DNA of 64,000 bases. Origin: Mya arenaria (taxonomy: Eukaryota > Mollusca > Bivalvia > Myida > Myidae). Shown one piece after another: positions 36,001 through 44,200 of this stretch; position 1 is the stretch's first letter; each line of letters begins with the position of its first letter. The notes beneath the pieces are model-generated. The model searched no databases, was not told where the DNA came from, and saw nothing but the letters and a program-made list of their open reading frames with translations. Made by a program: the position numbers and the translations under genes. Location of the stretch: NCBI RefSeq assembly GCF_026914265.1, contig NC_069136.1:21760051-21824050 (forward strand). Direction: 5' to 3'.

Positions 36001-39000
36001 TATATATTTTTGTTCCTGAGTTTACCTTTTTGCAAAACAGTATATTCTTTAACAGATCTAAAAACTGTCTGCCAAATATAGACTGCTTGTACCTTTTTTA
36101 CCAAATGTTCTGTGACCACTTCCTGCAATCCGGAGTACAATTTCTCGCCATGTTTGTGTAGGACCATTGTGTAGGCATTTCTGTAGAGCTCTTCAAAGCT
36201 TAGCCCACTGTTGTTTTTCTTCTGGATTTCCTGTATGGCATTTTTCAGCAGAGCCCAAATGTTGTCAACATACTTTTCATCCATAGTCATCTAAAACATG
36301 ACATGTACATTGAAATATACTTTTCATCCATAGTCATCTGAAACATGACATGTACATACATTTTCAGTTGAAATAATGTCCAACTACATTGTATAGAGCT
36401 ATTTCAGCCTATTTTCACAAAAGAAATGTCCAAAAACAGATAGGGAAGGTAGGCATCATATAATTTTTAAGGCTTTATGTTAAAATGCTATTATCAACAT
36501 TGGGCTATGGCATTCAAGCAATCAGTTAATCAGTATTACAAAAAATTAACCAACAGACTATAAAAACAGTAGGTCCAGGGACTCCTATTTTGTAGGTAAG
36601 AGTCGTGTAACCTGAACAAGAAGTTGTTGTTTGTTAGGCCTTGTGGCGGTGTATTACAGAAGAAGCAACAGACACGTGCATACTCAGGCTAGTCTTAACA
36701 TGAAAAGGTACAGGAGACAGTGGGATTTTTTCACCATTTTGGGAATGGGGCCTTGGAGTTGGGGAAAAAATGTGTCACCTTGACTGAAATTTGGAATTCC
36801 TGCTGCCTATGAAAGTACTAGAAGGCTTTAAAAATAGGCACTAAAAAGAAATATATCAAGTTTATTTATTCATAAATGTACCAACCTAACAAAAAAGGTT
36901 TCAGAGTCGAACCTCTTTAACAAAAAATTTAACTTTTTCTTCAAAACATAAAATCCTTTAGTATTGAGAATTGGGCTGAATATCAGTCCATAATTAGTCA
37001 GAAAAAAAGCACTGGGAAAAGTTGTACCTGGCTACAAAATCACCCAAAGTATTATCTATTGTTTAGATCTGTGAGCTAGAAAACGACGAGATAAAAGGCA
37101 ATTTGTCATATTTTCCAAATTTTATTGAACTTCATTACACTTGAATGGTCTGTGGGTAATAACCAACCAGCCGAGGTCAGCAGGCCAGAGTGCTGTGCTA
37201 GTGTTTTAGTTGTTGTCCATTCCAGCCCACTTCAAGAATTATTTTCCTACCAATTTTACCATACAATACTCAAGCATGTTCTAAACCTATCCAACCCTAA
37301 TCTTAATTAACCTGTTTTTTTAATGTTTTTCTCTGTAGCATGTGAGTTGATTTCGCCATCCGTAGTGTATAAAAGACTGACCGGACGGGACCAATTCCAG
37401 ACCAACAGAAATCAACAAAAATCTCCATATTGATCCGGAAAAGGAAGTTGAATAATAAGACTGGCCGATCTGGAAGGTGTATTAAATTATAAAAATATGT
37501 ATTGTATTGTGAAGTGCATTGATAGTTTCAATACAATTTGTAAACAATACGTTTTAATGTTGAGCATCAATGAAATGTTATCCGTTTCATGTTGACTATT
37601 TACAAATGATAAAACATCAGTTTCAGATAATCAGTCATCAAAATTAGACTTTTGGATCAACAAGCCTGAATTATTATACAATTGCTTGGCATCAAATTTT
37701 TGAACAAGCCCTGCTCTATAAAATTCAGAATTTGAGCAAGCCCGAAAGACATTTTACCAGTGCAGGGCTTGCGGGCTTGTGCTAATTTCGACCATGGGAT
37801 AATGATAACAAATATTTGATAATGTACAAAAGGGGCAAATTCAAACGATTATTACTATTTTTAACCAAGTGGTTCCATAAAATATAGCAAAGTAATTTGC
37901 GTCAAAATTGTAATTGCTTATCGTTTGACTTGTACATTTATTCTGGCAGGTTTGTTATTGGTCCCTAATCAATTTGAGCTATTTTTGATGGGGTCACGGA
38001 CACTACGGACCATGGACATTACCGACCAGACACTACGGACCAGATTTAGGGACATTACGGACCAGATTTAGGGACAATACGGACCAGATTTAGGGACATT
38101 ACGGACCAGATTTAGAAATTTACGGACCATGATTTATATTGTTTTTAAACATTTTTTTTAATTATTCACTCATTGGTCTGAAATTTGTTAATAAATACTT
38201 GAATATTAGTGCTCAGTATGACAATTATCTTTAATGTAACTAAAAAATCCCATGAAATTCCAATGTTAAACATCAATGTATTTTTAATAAAGTATAATGA
38301 TAATTCGAATAATAATGAATAATAATGAACGTAATATGTGTTTATCTTATAATTGTAAATGTGAATATTAATGTTTTCATATGTGATCGATTGCTTTCTG
38401 AAATAAAATTTGAATAGTCATATTTGTTTGTTTTCCGTTTCATCTGATTTAATTGAAAGTGCGCCGTTACAATGGGTTTTCACACTTTTATGATTGCCAA
38501 TTAAAGGTTGTCAGTGTAAAGTTTGTTTCTTTTGTAATATACCGCCGATAATTACGGGTACAATTATAACTAATTAAGGCAACAGAAATTGCCAGTTTGA
38601 AAAATCAGTTTGCAAGAATTGCAACAAACACACATTGTTTATTGTTTATATGTAAACACTGATATGTTCTTATATGTGCTCGATTTATTTTGGTAAATAA
38701 ACTGTTTTGGGTTCATGTAAACACTGACATGTTCTTATATGTGCTCGATTTATTTTGGTAAATCAACTGTTTTGGAACATATATCTTCTGTTGCTTTTAA
38801 CTGATTTAACTGCCGATCTATTCGAATTTCACGCGATTTTTCACAGTTTTATGGAAGATATATCGTCATACTGAGCACTCATATTCAAGTATTTATTAAC
38901 AAATTAAAAACTAATGAGAGAATAATTAACAAAAATGTGTTTAAATCATGGTCCATAAGTTTCTAAATCTGGTCCGTAAATTTCTAAATCTGGTCCGTAA

Positions 39001-39531
39001 TGTCCCTAAATCTGGTCCGTAATGTCCCTAAATCTGGTCCGTAGTGTCTGGTCCGTAATGTCCATGGTCCGTAGTGTCCGTAATTCTTTTGATGTACCGG
39101 CTTTCTATATATGGGTTCTTTTTAATGAGAATATTGTCCACCCGGTGTCTATCCAAATATAATCAAGTATTGTATGTAACTTGTGTATCATATATTTAAT
39201 AGTAATATTTGGTACGGAAATGGTCCAGTCCGGCCAATCTTTTATACCCAATCCAAATTCTGAAGGCTTCAAAACCATTTCCAGAAATCTGCGTTGGTCC
39301 TGTCTGACCAGTCTTTTATACCCAACCTCTCCAAACATGGTATGCGACTTTGAAGTCACTAGTAGTGCAACTGTGTCGGTACCACCTGACTGCCCAATGA
39401 TTATGACAGGAGTAGAACAAAACATGCTCAAGAGGGTACAGACATAAGGTCTTAAGAAATATACAAAAGCTACTAACAGGAAACGCCCTGATCCTCATCT
39501 TGGTATCCTTTTTCGCTTGGTTCCGACTCAT
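22562..39531 (-). CDS. CUL3: Cullin-3, scaffold of BTB-type CRL3 ubiquitin ligases (complete, 19 coding exons)
   Basis: Exons, 5' to 3': 39478-39531, 36093-36290, 35540-35653, 35081-35241, 34684-34798, 34138-34317, 33138-33186, 32187-32335, 31207-31383, 29938-30108, 29174-29281, 28551-28675, 27791-28010, 26732-26849, 26395-26463, 25060-25135, 24513-24582, 23437-23543, 22562-22586. They sum to 2286 nt, i.e. 761 residues, against 768 in human CUL3. The start is ATG at 39531 ([18 protein letters not shown]). Signature blocks are [28 protein letters not shown] (substrate-adaptor end), [42 protein letters not shown] (cullin homology, RBX1 binding), and VRIMKSRK with the predicted neddylation Lys705. 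The 3'-most exon is tiny and ends YTYVA. All junctions are GT-AG except one AT-AC. It is convergent with NT5DC and divergent from the ASB gene. Confidence 0.97.
22755..22929 (+). mobile_element. MITE family 2, full copy
   Basis: It starts agggctattctagtaaaac and ends gtttaaatggaatagccct, with inverted tips agggctattc/gaatagccct. The interior has acccacagggggaaggcaat and ggaccccgaaaggttaaat. It lies in the last CUL3 intron, about 170 bp from the terminal exon. Other copies lie at 16211 and 57372. Confidence 0.82.
23341..23424. repeat. Dispersed repeat 'tccatgag..gggtgct', copy 2
   Basis: ctccatgagggcggaagggt gctact and agtacccttccgtcactccc match the copies at 201 and 35439. It abuts the donor of the penultimate CUL3 exon. 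Confidence 0.6.
24583..25059 (-). other. CUL3: U12-type AT-AC intron in CUL3
   Basis: The intron starts ATATCCTTT, the minor-spliceosome 5' consensus, and ends ttgaac (AC). A branch site tccttgac lies about 11 nt before the 3' end. Splicing joins CATGA to GATCGAG, giving His-Glu-Ile-Glu-Ala, which is the conserved DRKHEIEAA segment. No GT-AG pair gives this protein sequence. Confidence 0.93.
25418..25574 (+). mobile_element. MITE family 1, copy 3
   Basis: cagtggtcgaaattaac to ctaatttcgatgactg. The flanks share gcacac directly (before and after), a likely target duplication. It lies in a CUL3 intron. Confidence 0.8.
25975..26140 (+). mobile_element. MITE family 1, copy 4
   Basis: cagtggtcgaaattagcac to gtctaatttcgattactg, only 400 bp from copy 3 and in the same CUL3 intron and orientation. 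Confidence 0.78.
27054..27083. repeat. (AT)n microsatellite
   Basis: Uninterrupted at dinucleotides in a CUL3 intron. Confidence 0.95.
28125..28450. mobile_element. MITE family 5, diverged copy
   Basis: ttgaccaggcagcagaaggg ctaaaaccattttggccatgg and a G-rich middle (ggtgtggggggg) correspond to 30685-30972 and 32374-32647. The ends are eroded. It lies in a CUL3 intron. Confidence 0.5.
29735..29870 (+). mobile_element. tRNA-derived SINE-like fragment
   Basis: ggtataagtgtccatctc is followed by a B-box-like gtgggttcgatatc and then tactggtttttacccagga, which resembles the tail at 8608. It lies in a CUL3 intron. Confidence 0.5.
30685..30972. mobile_element. MITE family 5, copy with perfect 13-bp termini
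   Basis: cagggatgtgatt at the left and aatcacatccctg at the right are exact inverted repeats. The interior carries gcagccggagggctgaaac and a gtgtgtgtgggggggggg run. It is intronic in CUL3. Confidence 0.78.
31808..32213 (-). repeat. Splice-donor minisatellite, 26-bp unit x ~15, seeded by a CUL3 exon end
   Basis: On the - strand, exon 32187-32335 ends GCCATCACATATGTAAAG, then the donor gtaagaat. The following intron repeats this unit as gccatcacatatattcag then gtaacaat. Alternate units read attcaagttaatat, so a 52-bp higher-order period is visible. Many units keep an AG|GTAA donor. The exon copy differs mainly at the codons that encode YVK. An ORF reads through the first four units. Confidence 0.93.
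32374..32647. mobile_element. MITE family 5, copy 3
   Basis: cagggattgacacc at the left and gatatccctg at the right, with ggagggctgaaaagattacg and a G-rich stretch, parallel to 30685-30972. It lies in the next CUL3 intron 5' of the donor array. Confidence 0.65.
33015..33092. mobile_element. MITE family 3, partial copy
   Basis: ttttaaaagttaactaaagt taacaatgat and gaacaaccagc match one end of family 3. It is intronic in CUL3. Confidence 0.45.
33898..34077. mobile_element. MITE with taaccct/agggtta ends (family 6)
   Basis: ctttaaccctcaggctgctg at the left and cagcatgccaagggttaaat at the right are inverted. An internal hairpin, cttggaaccagaccag / ctggtcaggttccaag, surrounds caccgagtaactcggcg. 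It sits 60 bp from a CUL3 exon. Confidence 0.65.
35439..35515. repeat. Dispersed repeat 'tccatgag..gggtgct', copy 3
   Basis: ctccatgaggacagaagggt gctatga and cagaaccctctgataacact match 201-270 and 23341-23424. It lies in a CUL3 intron. Confidence 0.6.
36271..36351 (-). repeat. 47-bp duplication of a CUL3 exon start with its acceptor
   Basis: On the - strand, atgtttcag|ATGACTATGGATGAAAAGTAT appears first at 36337, and 47 bp later as ttttag|ATGACTATGGATGAAAAGTAT at the true exon start (36290). Use of the upstream acceptor would shift the frame (47 = 3n+2) and meet a TGA. The upstream acceptor looks at least as strong. Confidence 0.85.
37632..37796 (-). mobile_element. MITE family 1, copy 5 (reverse)
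   Basis: cagtcatcaaaattagac to gctaatttcgaccatg, the reverse complement of family 1. gataat lies on both sides as a possible target duplication. It lies in the first CUL3 intron. Confidence 0.78.
37991..39086. mobile_element. Foldback-type DNA element with long, internally repeated inverted termini
   Basis: The left arm is tandem cagatttagggacattacgg steps following acggacactacggacc. The right arm is its inverse (ggtccgtaatgtccctaaat). The inverted homology continues inward at 38160-38225 versus 38868-38935 (aagtatttattaacaaatt), for ~230 bp per arm. ttttgatg flanks both sides (37983-37990, 39087-39094), an 8-bp target duplication. Inside is a 59-bp direct duplication at 38650 and 38709. It lies in the first CUL3 intron with no ORF. 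Confidence 0.85.
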
Positions 39532-39599
39532 CGTGTTTTTTTTTCTTTTCTTCGACTTCACTTCCAGAAATCGAAAACAGTAACGTTGTCTGTCCTTTA

Positions 39600-41231
39600 G
39601 TCTGGACTACAGGCTAAAACAGAGAATAACAAACGGTGCAGATTGAAAATTGGTATGGCTGGTTGCCTGAGGACTTAGACCATTATTTTAAAAGAATCAT
39701 ATTGGCCTTTGTATTGTTATTTCGTGAATTGTCAACTTTTGTCGAAATTTCAGTTTGTGTTTAACTTCCCAGAACGCAATTGCATTTCCTGTTTCACGTG
39801 GACGCTTTATTTTGATTAATGTTTTCTCTGATAACTGAAGAAAAGCGTTTGCTGACTAAGAGTAATAAGTCGCGGAAAATAACGGCAATTCCTTTACGAC
39901 ACATACCGGAAACTGACAGCTACTTTCACTTTGAACATATGATGATGTGCAAGTTTAACTTCAAATCCTCTTTAATTAAACAGCTTTCTCCGCCATGGCA
40001 AGTGAACTTAAGCAAATGTGTTTTACAGCGAGTGGCTGTTGTATCAATATCATAAGAGTTATCTGGAAAACAGATATTGCGTTCTAAAAATAGATACATC
40101 TTACTCATCATACTTTATTTTTGTCATGTTTTCAGATTTATGTAGTACTTAAGTCTATTTATATTGAGTTATAAATAGTAAAGTGATTCTGATATATATA
40201 AGAGTTGCGGATCTGTGGTTTAGTGGTAAGACACTGAGTGTCAATCCAGGGGTCGAAGGTTTGATCCCCACCTCAACAGTAAAATATGCCTATACACTCA
40301 TTGACCGACCAGTGGGGCAAATCATTTATAGGTGAATGGGTCTCTGAGGAAAAATGAGCCTCAGGTGCAGGACTTAAACCCATAACCATTGTTACACTAG
40401 CAAGGATCTAATCGTAAGGCTGGGTCTAATCCTAGTCAATCTAAATGGATGTCAGTGTGTCTTTGGCGGTTTTATGATTCTGGCACATTCATAAGAAATA
40501 TCAATTATTTAAAAAAAGTTCTGATAATCAGATGGGCGTCAACTAACTGGTTTTTACTTTTACATGTTTAAAACCAACTACGCATGAGTAGGACACATCA
40601 AATTATTTCCAGTCCAAGCATTTTCAAACCAAGCATCAAAAATGATTTTAACATTTAACATTCACAGTCTCTCAGTTTGAATGTCATATTCAAACCAAAC
40701 ATCAAAAAGAACTTAAAATTATACAGCCTCCAAGTATCAATGCGTTGTTTTCTCAAAATGGATTTTACTCTTATTATGGAAGTACAAAAAGTTTGATACA
40801 AAAAAGCTGTCGATACATGTAGCCCAATTGCACATTTTTTAAATCGAAAAATAGGTATTTAAGGTGATTATTAAGTTACTTGCTGTTCATGTGCATAGTG
40901 TCTTGGGCATCATATGAACCAACTTTTTTTCCTCAACAAATAGATAAGCTTTAAATTATTTCATCATACTTTTACAAAACATGTTAAGTTAACATACTTT
41001 AATATACCAATATTCCTGTTTTACAATTTGAGTATACCAAAGAATATTGAACGTCAATTCAACTTTACAAGGACTCTCCACCGACACCTTAAGCCAGAAT
41101 TGGTCCTGCATCGTATCCATACAGATACAGATGGTCTCTTTTGATATTGACTTAACAATTACAATTTTTCAGCTTTCTCTGTATTGATTTTTCATTTTGT
41201 TTAGACATTATTTTGATGATTTGTTTTTCAG
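39600..41231. promoter_or_regulatory. Divergent intergenic/promoter region between CUL3 (-) and the ASB gene (+)
   Basis: About 1.7 kb separates the two start codons (39531 and 41272). It must hold the 5' UTR and promoters of both, unless far-upstream exons exist. No TATA box or CpG island is obvious. A SINE occupies 40205-40445. The remainder is AT-rich and unassigned. Confidence 0.45.
40205..40445 (+). mobile_element. tRNA-derived SINE
   Basis: The A box tggtttagtgg at 40216-40226 and B box ggtttgatccc at 40258-40268 are spaced as in tRNAs. A ~170-bp non-tRNA body follows (gaccgaccagtggggcaaat, tgagcctcaggtgcaggac), ending near ggctgggtctaatcc. Confidence 0.75.
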
Positions 41232-41251
41232 ACTGCCTTTCTAGTATCAAA

Positions 41252-41299
41252 ATGAATGTGATTTCCACATCATGGAAATGGATACAGACAGTGAGGTAA
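41252..41299 (+). promoter_or_regulatory. Out-of-frame upstream ATG overlapping the ASB start
   Basis: An ATG at 41252 (atgaatgtgatttcc) precedes the chosen ATG by 20 nt in another frame. In genomic sequence its ORF runs across the exon donor to a TAA at 41297. If it is in the mRNA, it could reduce initiation at 41272. Confidence 0.4.
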
Positions 41300-44200
41300 C
41301 TCAGTCGGAACACAGTCGTGTGGAGTGTTGTGTAAAATGCGCTATTTCCTTTAGTGTTGTATTTACTGACCTGCAAAATTTAGTGACATTTAACCTAATT
41401 TTCAGATTTACATCAGATGTCACTTATAACAACAATCTACTATGAAATAACTATGATTATAGCATTTTAAGAATGTCAGAAAATCTTCTAAGGGCTTATA
41501 GATGTCACTGAATTTTACAGGTCATATGACACTTAAGGAAATAGAAACAGTTCATGCCCTTCACACCACTGTGATTCAGAATAGAATAAAATAGAATACC
41601 ATGTTGTTTTTTGTTTCAATCTTCATCTTTTTTTTTTGCAGAATTAAATTATCATGAATATTTGTACTTTAAGAAAAGGATATAGCATATAATAAGTAAA
41701 CAGTGCTGATTGTTGAGGATAGCGTGTAAAAATGAACTGTCTTCTAACTTAGAGCTTTATAAGGAAAAAATTAAAGGTGACCGTATCCCCCTGTGATGGT
41801 TAGAAATATTTTGATATAGTTACATGTAGGTTATAATTACATTTTGAAAGTTCAGTTTTTCTAATAAATTATGAAAGGGGTGAAAACAGACTTACATAGT
41901 TTTTACTGTCTTATGTGTGATATGTACCAGGGTATAATATATTATTAAAAAATACACTCTCTTAGCCATAGCATAATGATGACTAAGGAACTAAAATGAA
42001 TTAGTTGAAATAATTGTGTACAAAAAAACCAGCTCTGATTATTATTAGATCAGATATTTTCAAGATTGTTCTGAAATTTGTTAAAGTTAACAAGTTTGTT
42101 AATGACATCATTGTTAACTTTCATACCTTTTCTGCTCTGGAAGTTTAATGGATTTACTTGTGATTGAAAAGATTTCTAGCAAGATTTGAGACAACTGTTT
42201 GTGCTATATTTTTCAATTCAAATATATGAACATATCAACTATTTCATGTTTAAAAGTTAACAATGATGTTTTTGATTGCGTTCTTGACTTAAACAAAGTT
42301 CTGAACAATCTGCCCATTGTTGTGTTGAGGCTCTGAACCTTTTCCCTTTGGGGTGATTTGTTGCATTATGTAGTTTAAAAAAGTAACTCAAACCTAACAC
42401 CAATGGTTGGCTGAAATGTAAGGGGTGCTGACCTTCTTTCTATTCTCTTCTCACAACCATTTCTGCAGCTTCTTACCTAATCCACAAATGAGGATATTTC
42501 CCTTTTTAGGCTTCTAAATTCCATATATCACACAAGGTTACAGAGGCTTCAAGCCATAAAAAAGCCACTGGCCATCGGCGGACCTTGATAACTCTAAACA
42601 CACTTACAAAATGATTGTCTGTTAAATGAGTACATCGATGATTGAGTGCTTGTGATTTTTTTAGCCCTAGTGTTTTGTTATTTCCTAACACTGCTTATTT
42701 CACAGAATGTGGGGTACCAGCGGCTGTGTACAGCCATCAAGCGTGGAGACATCAGTTTTGTTCAGCACTTGATCAAGTCAGGTATCTGATGAATTAAGAC
42801 ATCTAATTAATGAATAGCCAACTTTAAAAGGCGTTTTAGGACATATGAATTTTAATAAATACAAATACCTTAACCTATGAAAAGCTAGTTCCAATATTAA
42901 ACTTGAACATCTTTATACACCTGCAAGTCTGTATTATGTTTTTGGGCTGGTCATTCATCAGTCCTTCTTTCTGTTCATCCTTCTGTGAACGCTTTAGTTT
43001 TCACCCAATATATTCAGAATGTTTCTGTCTTCAATCTACAAACTTAGTTAGAATATTGAGTATGACCTACCTGGTATTTAGATCCTAGTATGAATATTTG
43101 ACATGACAACATAGTTACTTTTCCAAGAAAAAAATATTTTCTTAATACACAGGGCATTTTTCTAGGCTTAGGGGACAGGTCACATGCCTTTGCCCTTCTA
43201 TGCTGTTTTCCCTTGTATATGGATTTTTCCAATTTCATCAGATACAGCAGAACAAATTCTAAATAACATTTATTTAATTAAATATTAATTTTCATTAAGA
43301 AACATGATTGTGTCACCAATAGTGTTGGTTTATCAAACAAATTTCATAACTGAAAATAAAACCAAATTGGCAACCATAATCAACAAATCAGAAAGAATGG
43401 AAAATATTGGCCTGAATGTAACATTTATCTTTATTTCAACTGCTAGTATGTCTTATATATTTGAAAGTTGGTCCAACATATTGAAGGTCAAAGGTCAAGG
43501 TTGTGGTGACCTTTGCTCAAAAATGCAATAAGCACAGAATGGTTGAGATTTTGGTCCTTAAACTTAGAAATAATATTGGTCATGACAGCAGGTGACCCGT
43601 CTTTATTTTCTTAGTCAAAAGGTCAAAGTCATGGTGACTTTTATAAAAAAAAATGTTCCAGGTGTTCCTATTGACAAGTTGAGCAACAGCAGCCTCTGTC
43701 CACTCCTGCTATCTGTTGTCACTGGAAGACCCGATATAGCATCCCTCCTTATTGAGGCTGGGGCGGAGGTGAACGTCTATACCAGGTAGTGGCAATTTTA
43801 CTAACGATGTTAATTTGTTTATTCTAATTTGATTTTGAGCTGATTTTTTCTTGTTTTTAAGTATTGGTAAGTTTTGTAGTGTCTTGAATTCTGAGCTGTT
43901 TCTAGTTCTGTAATATGTGACAGTTATAATACAAAAGTGTTAACACTCTTTGCATATTTATATCTTCAGTGACTTTGGAACACCCCTCCATGTTGCCTGC
44001 TTCAATGGCAATCTCTCATTGGTTGATGCTCTTCTCAAGGGAGGGGCAGAATTTAGAGTGAAAGGTCCAGCCAATCAAACACCATTATTCATAGCTGCAC
44101 TGAGGGGTCATTTCAAAGTTGTCAAGCTTCTGTCAGCAAAAGGATCTGCTCTTGATGACCAGGACACTCTAGGTATACTTTGATTACATGATGATTAATT

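Noticed and set aside
39105..39431. 108-codon ORF on the - strand near the first CUL3 exon
   Set aside because: Sits in the first CUL3 intron beside the foldback element; no family signature, and it overlaps an ORF of similar length on the other strand.
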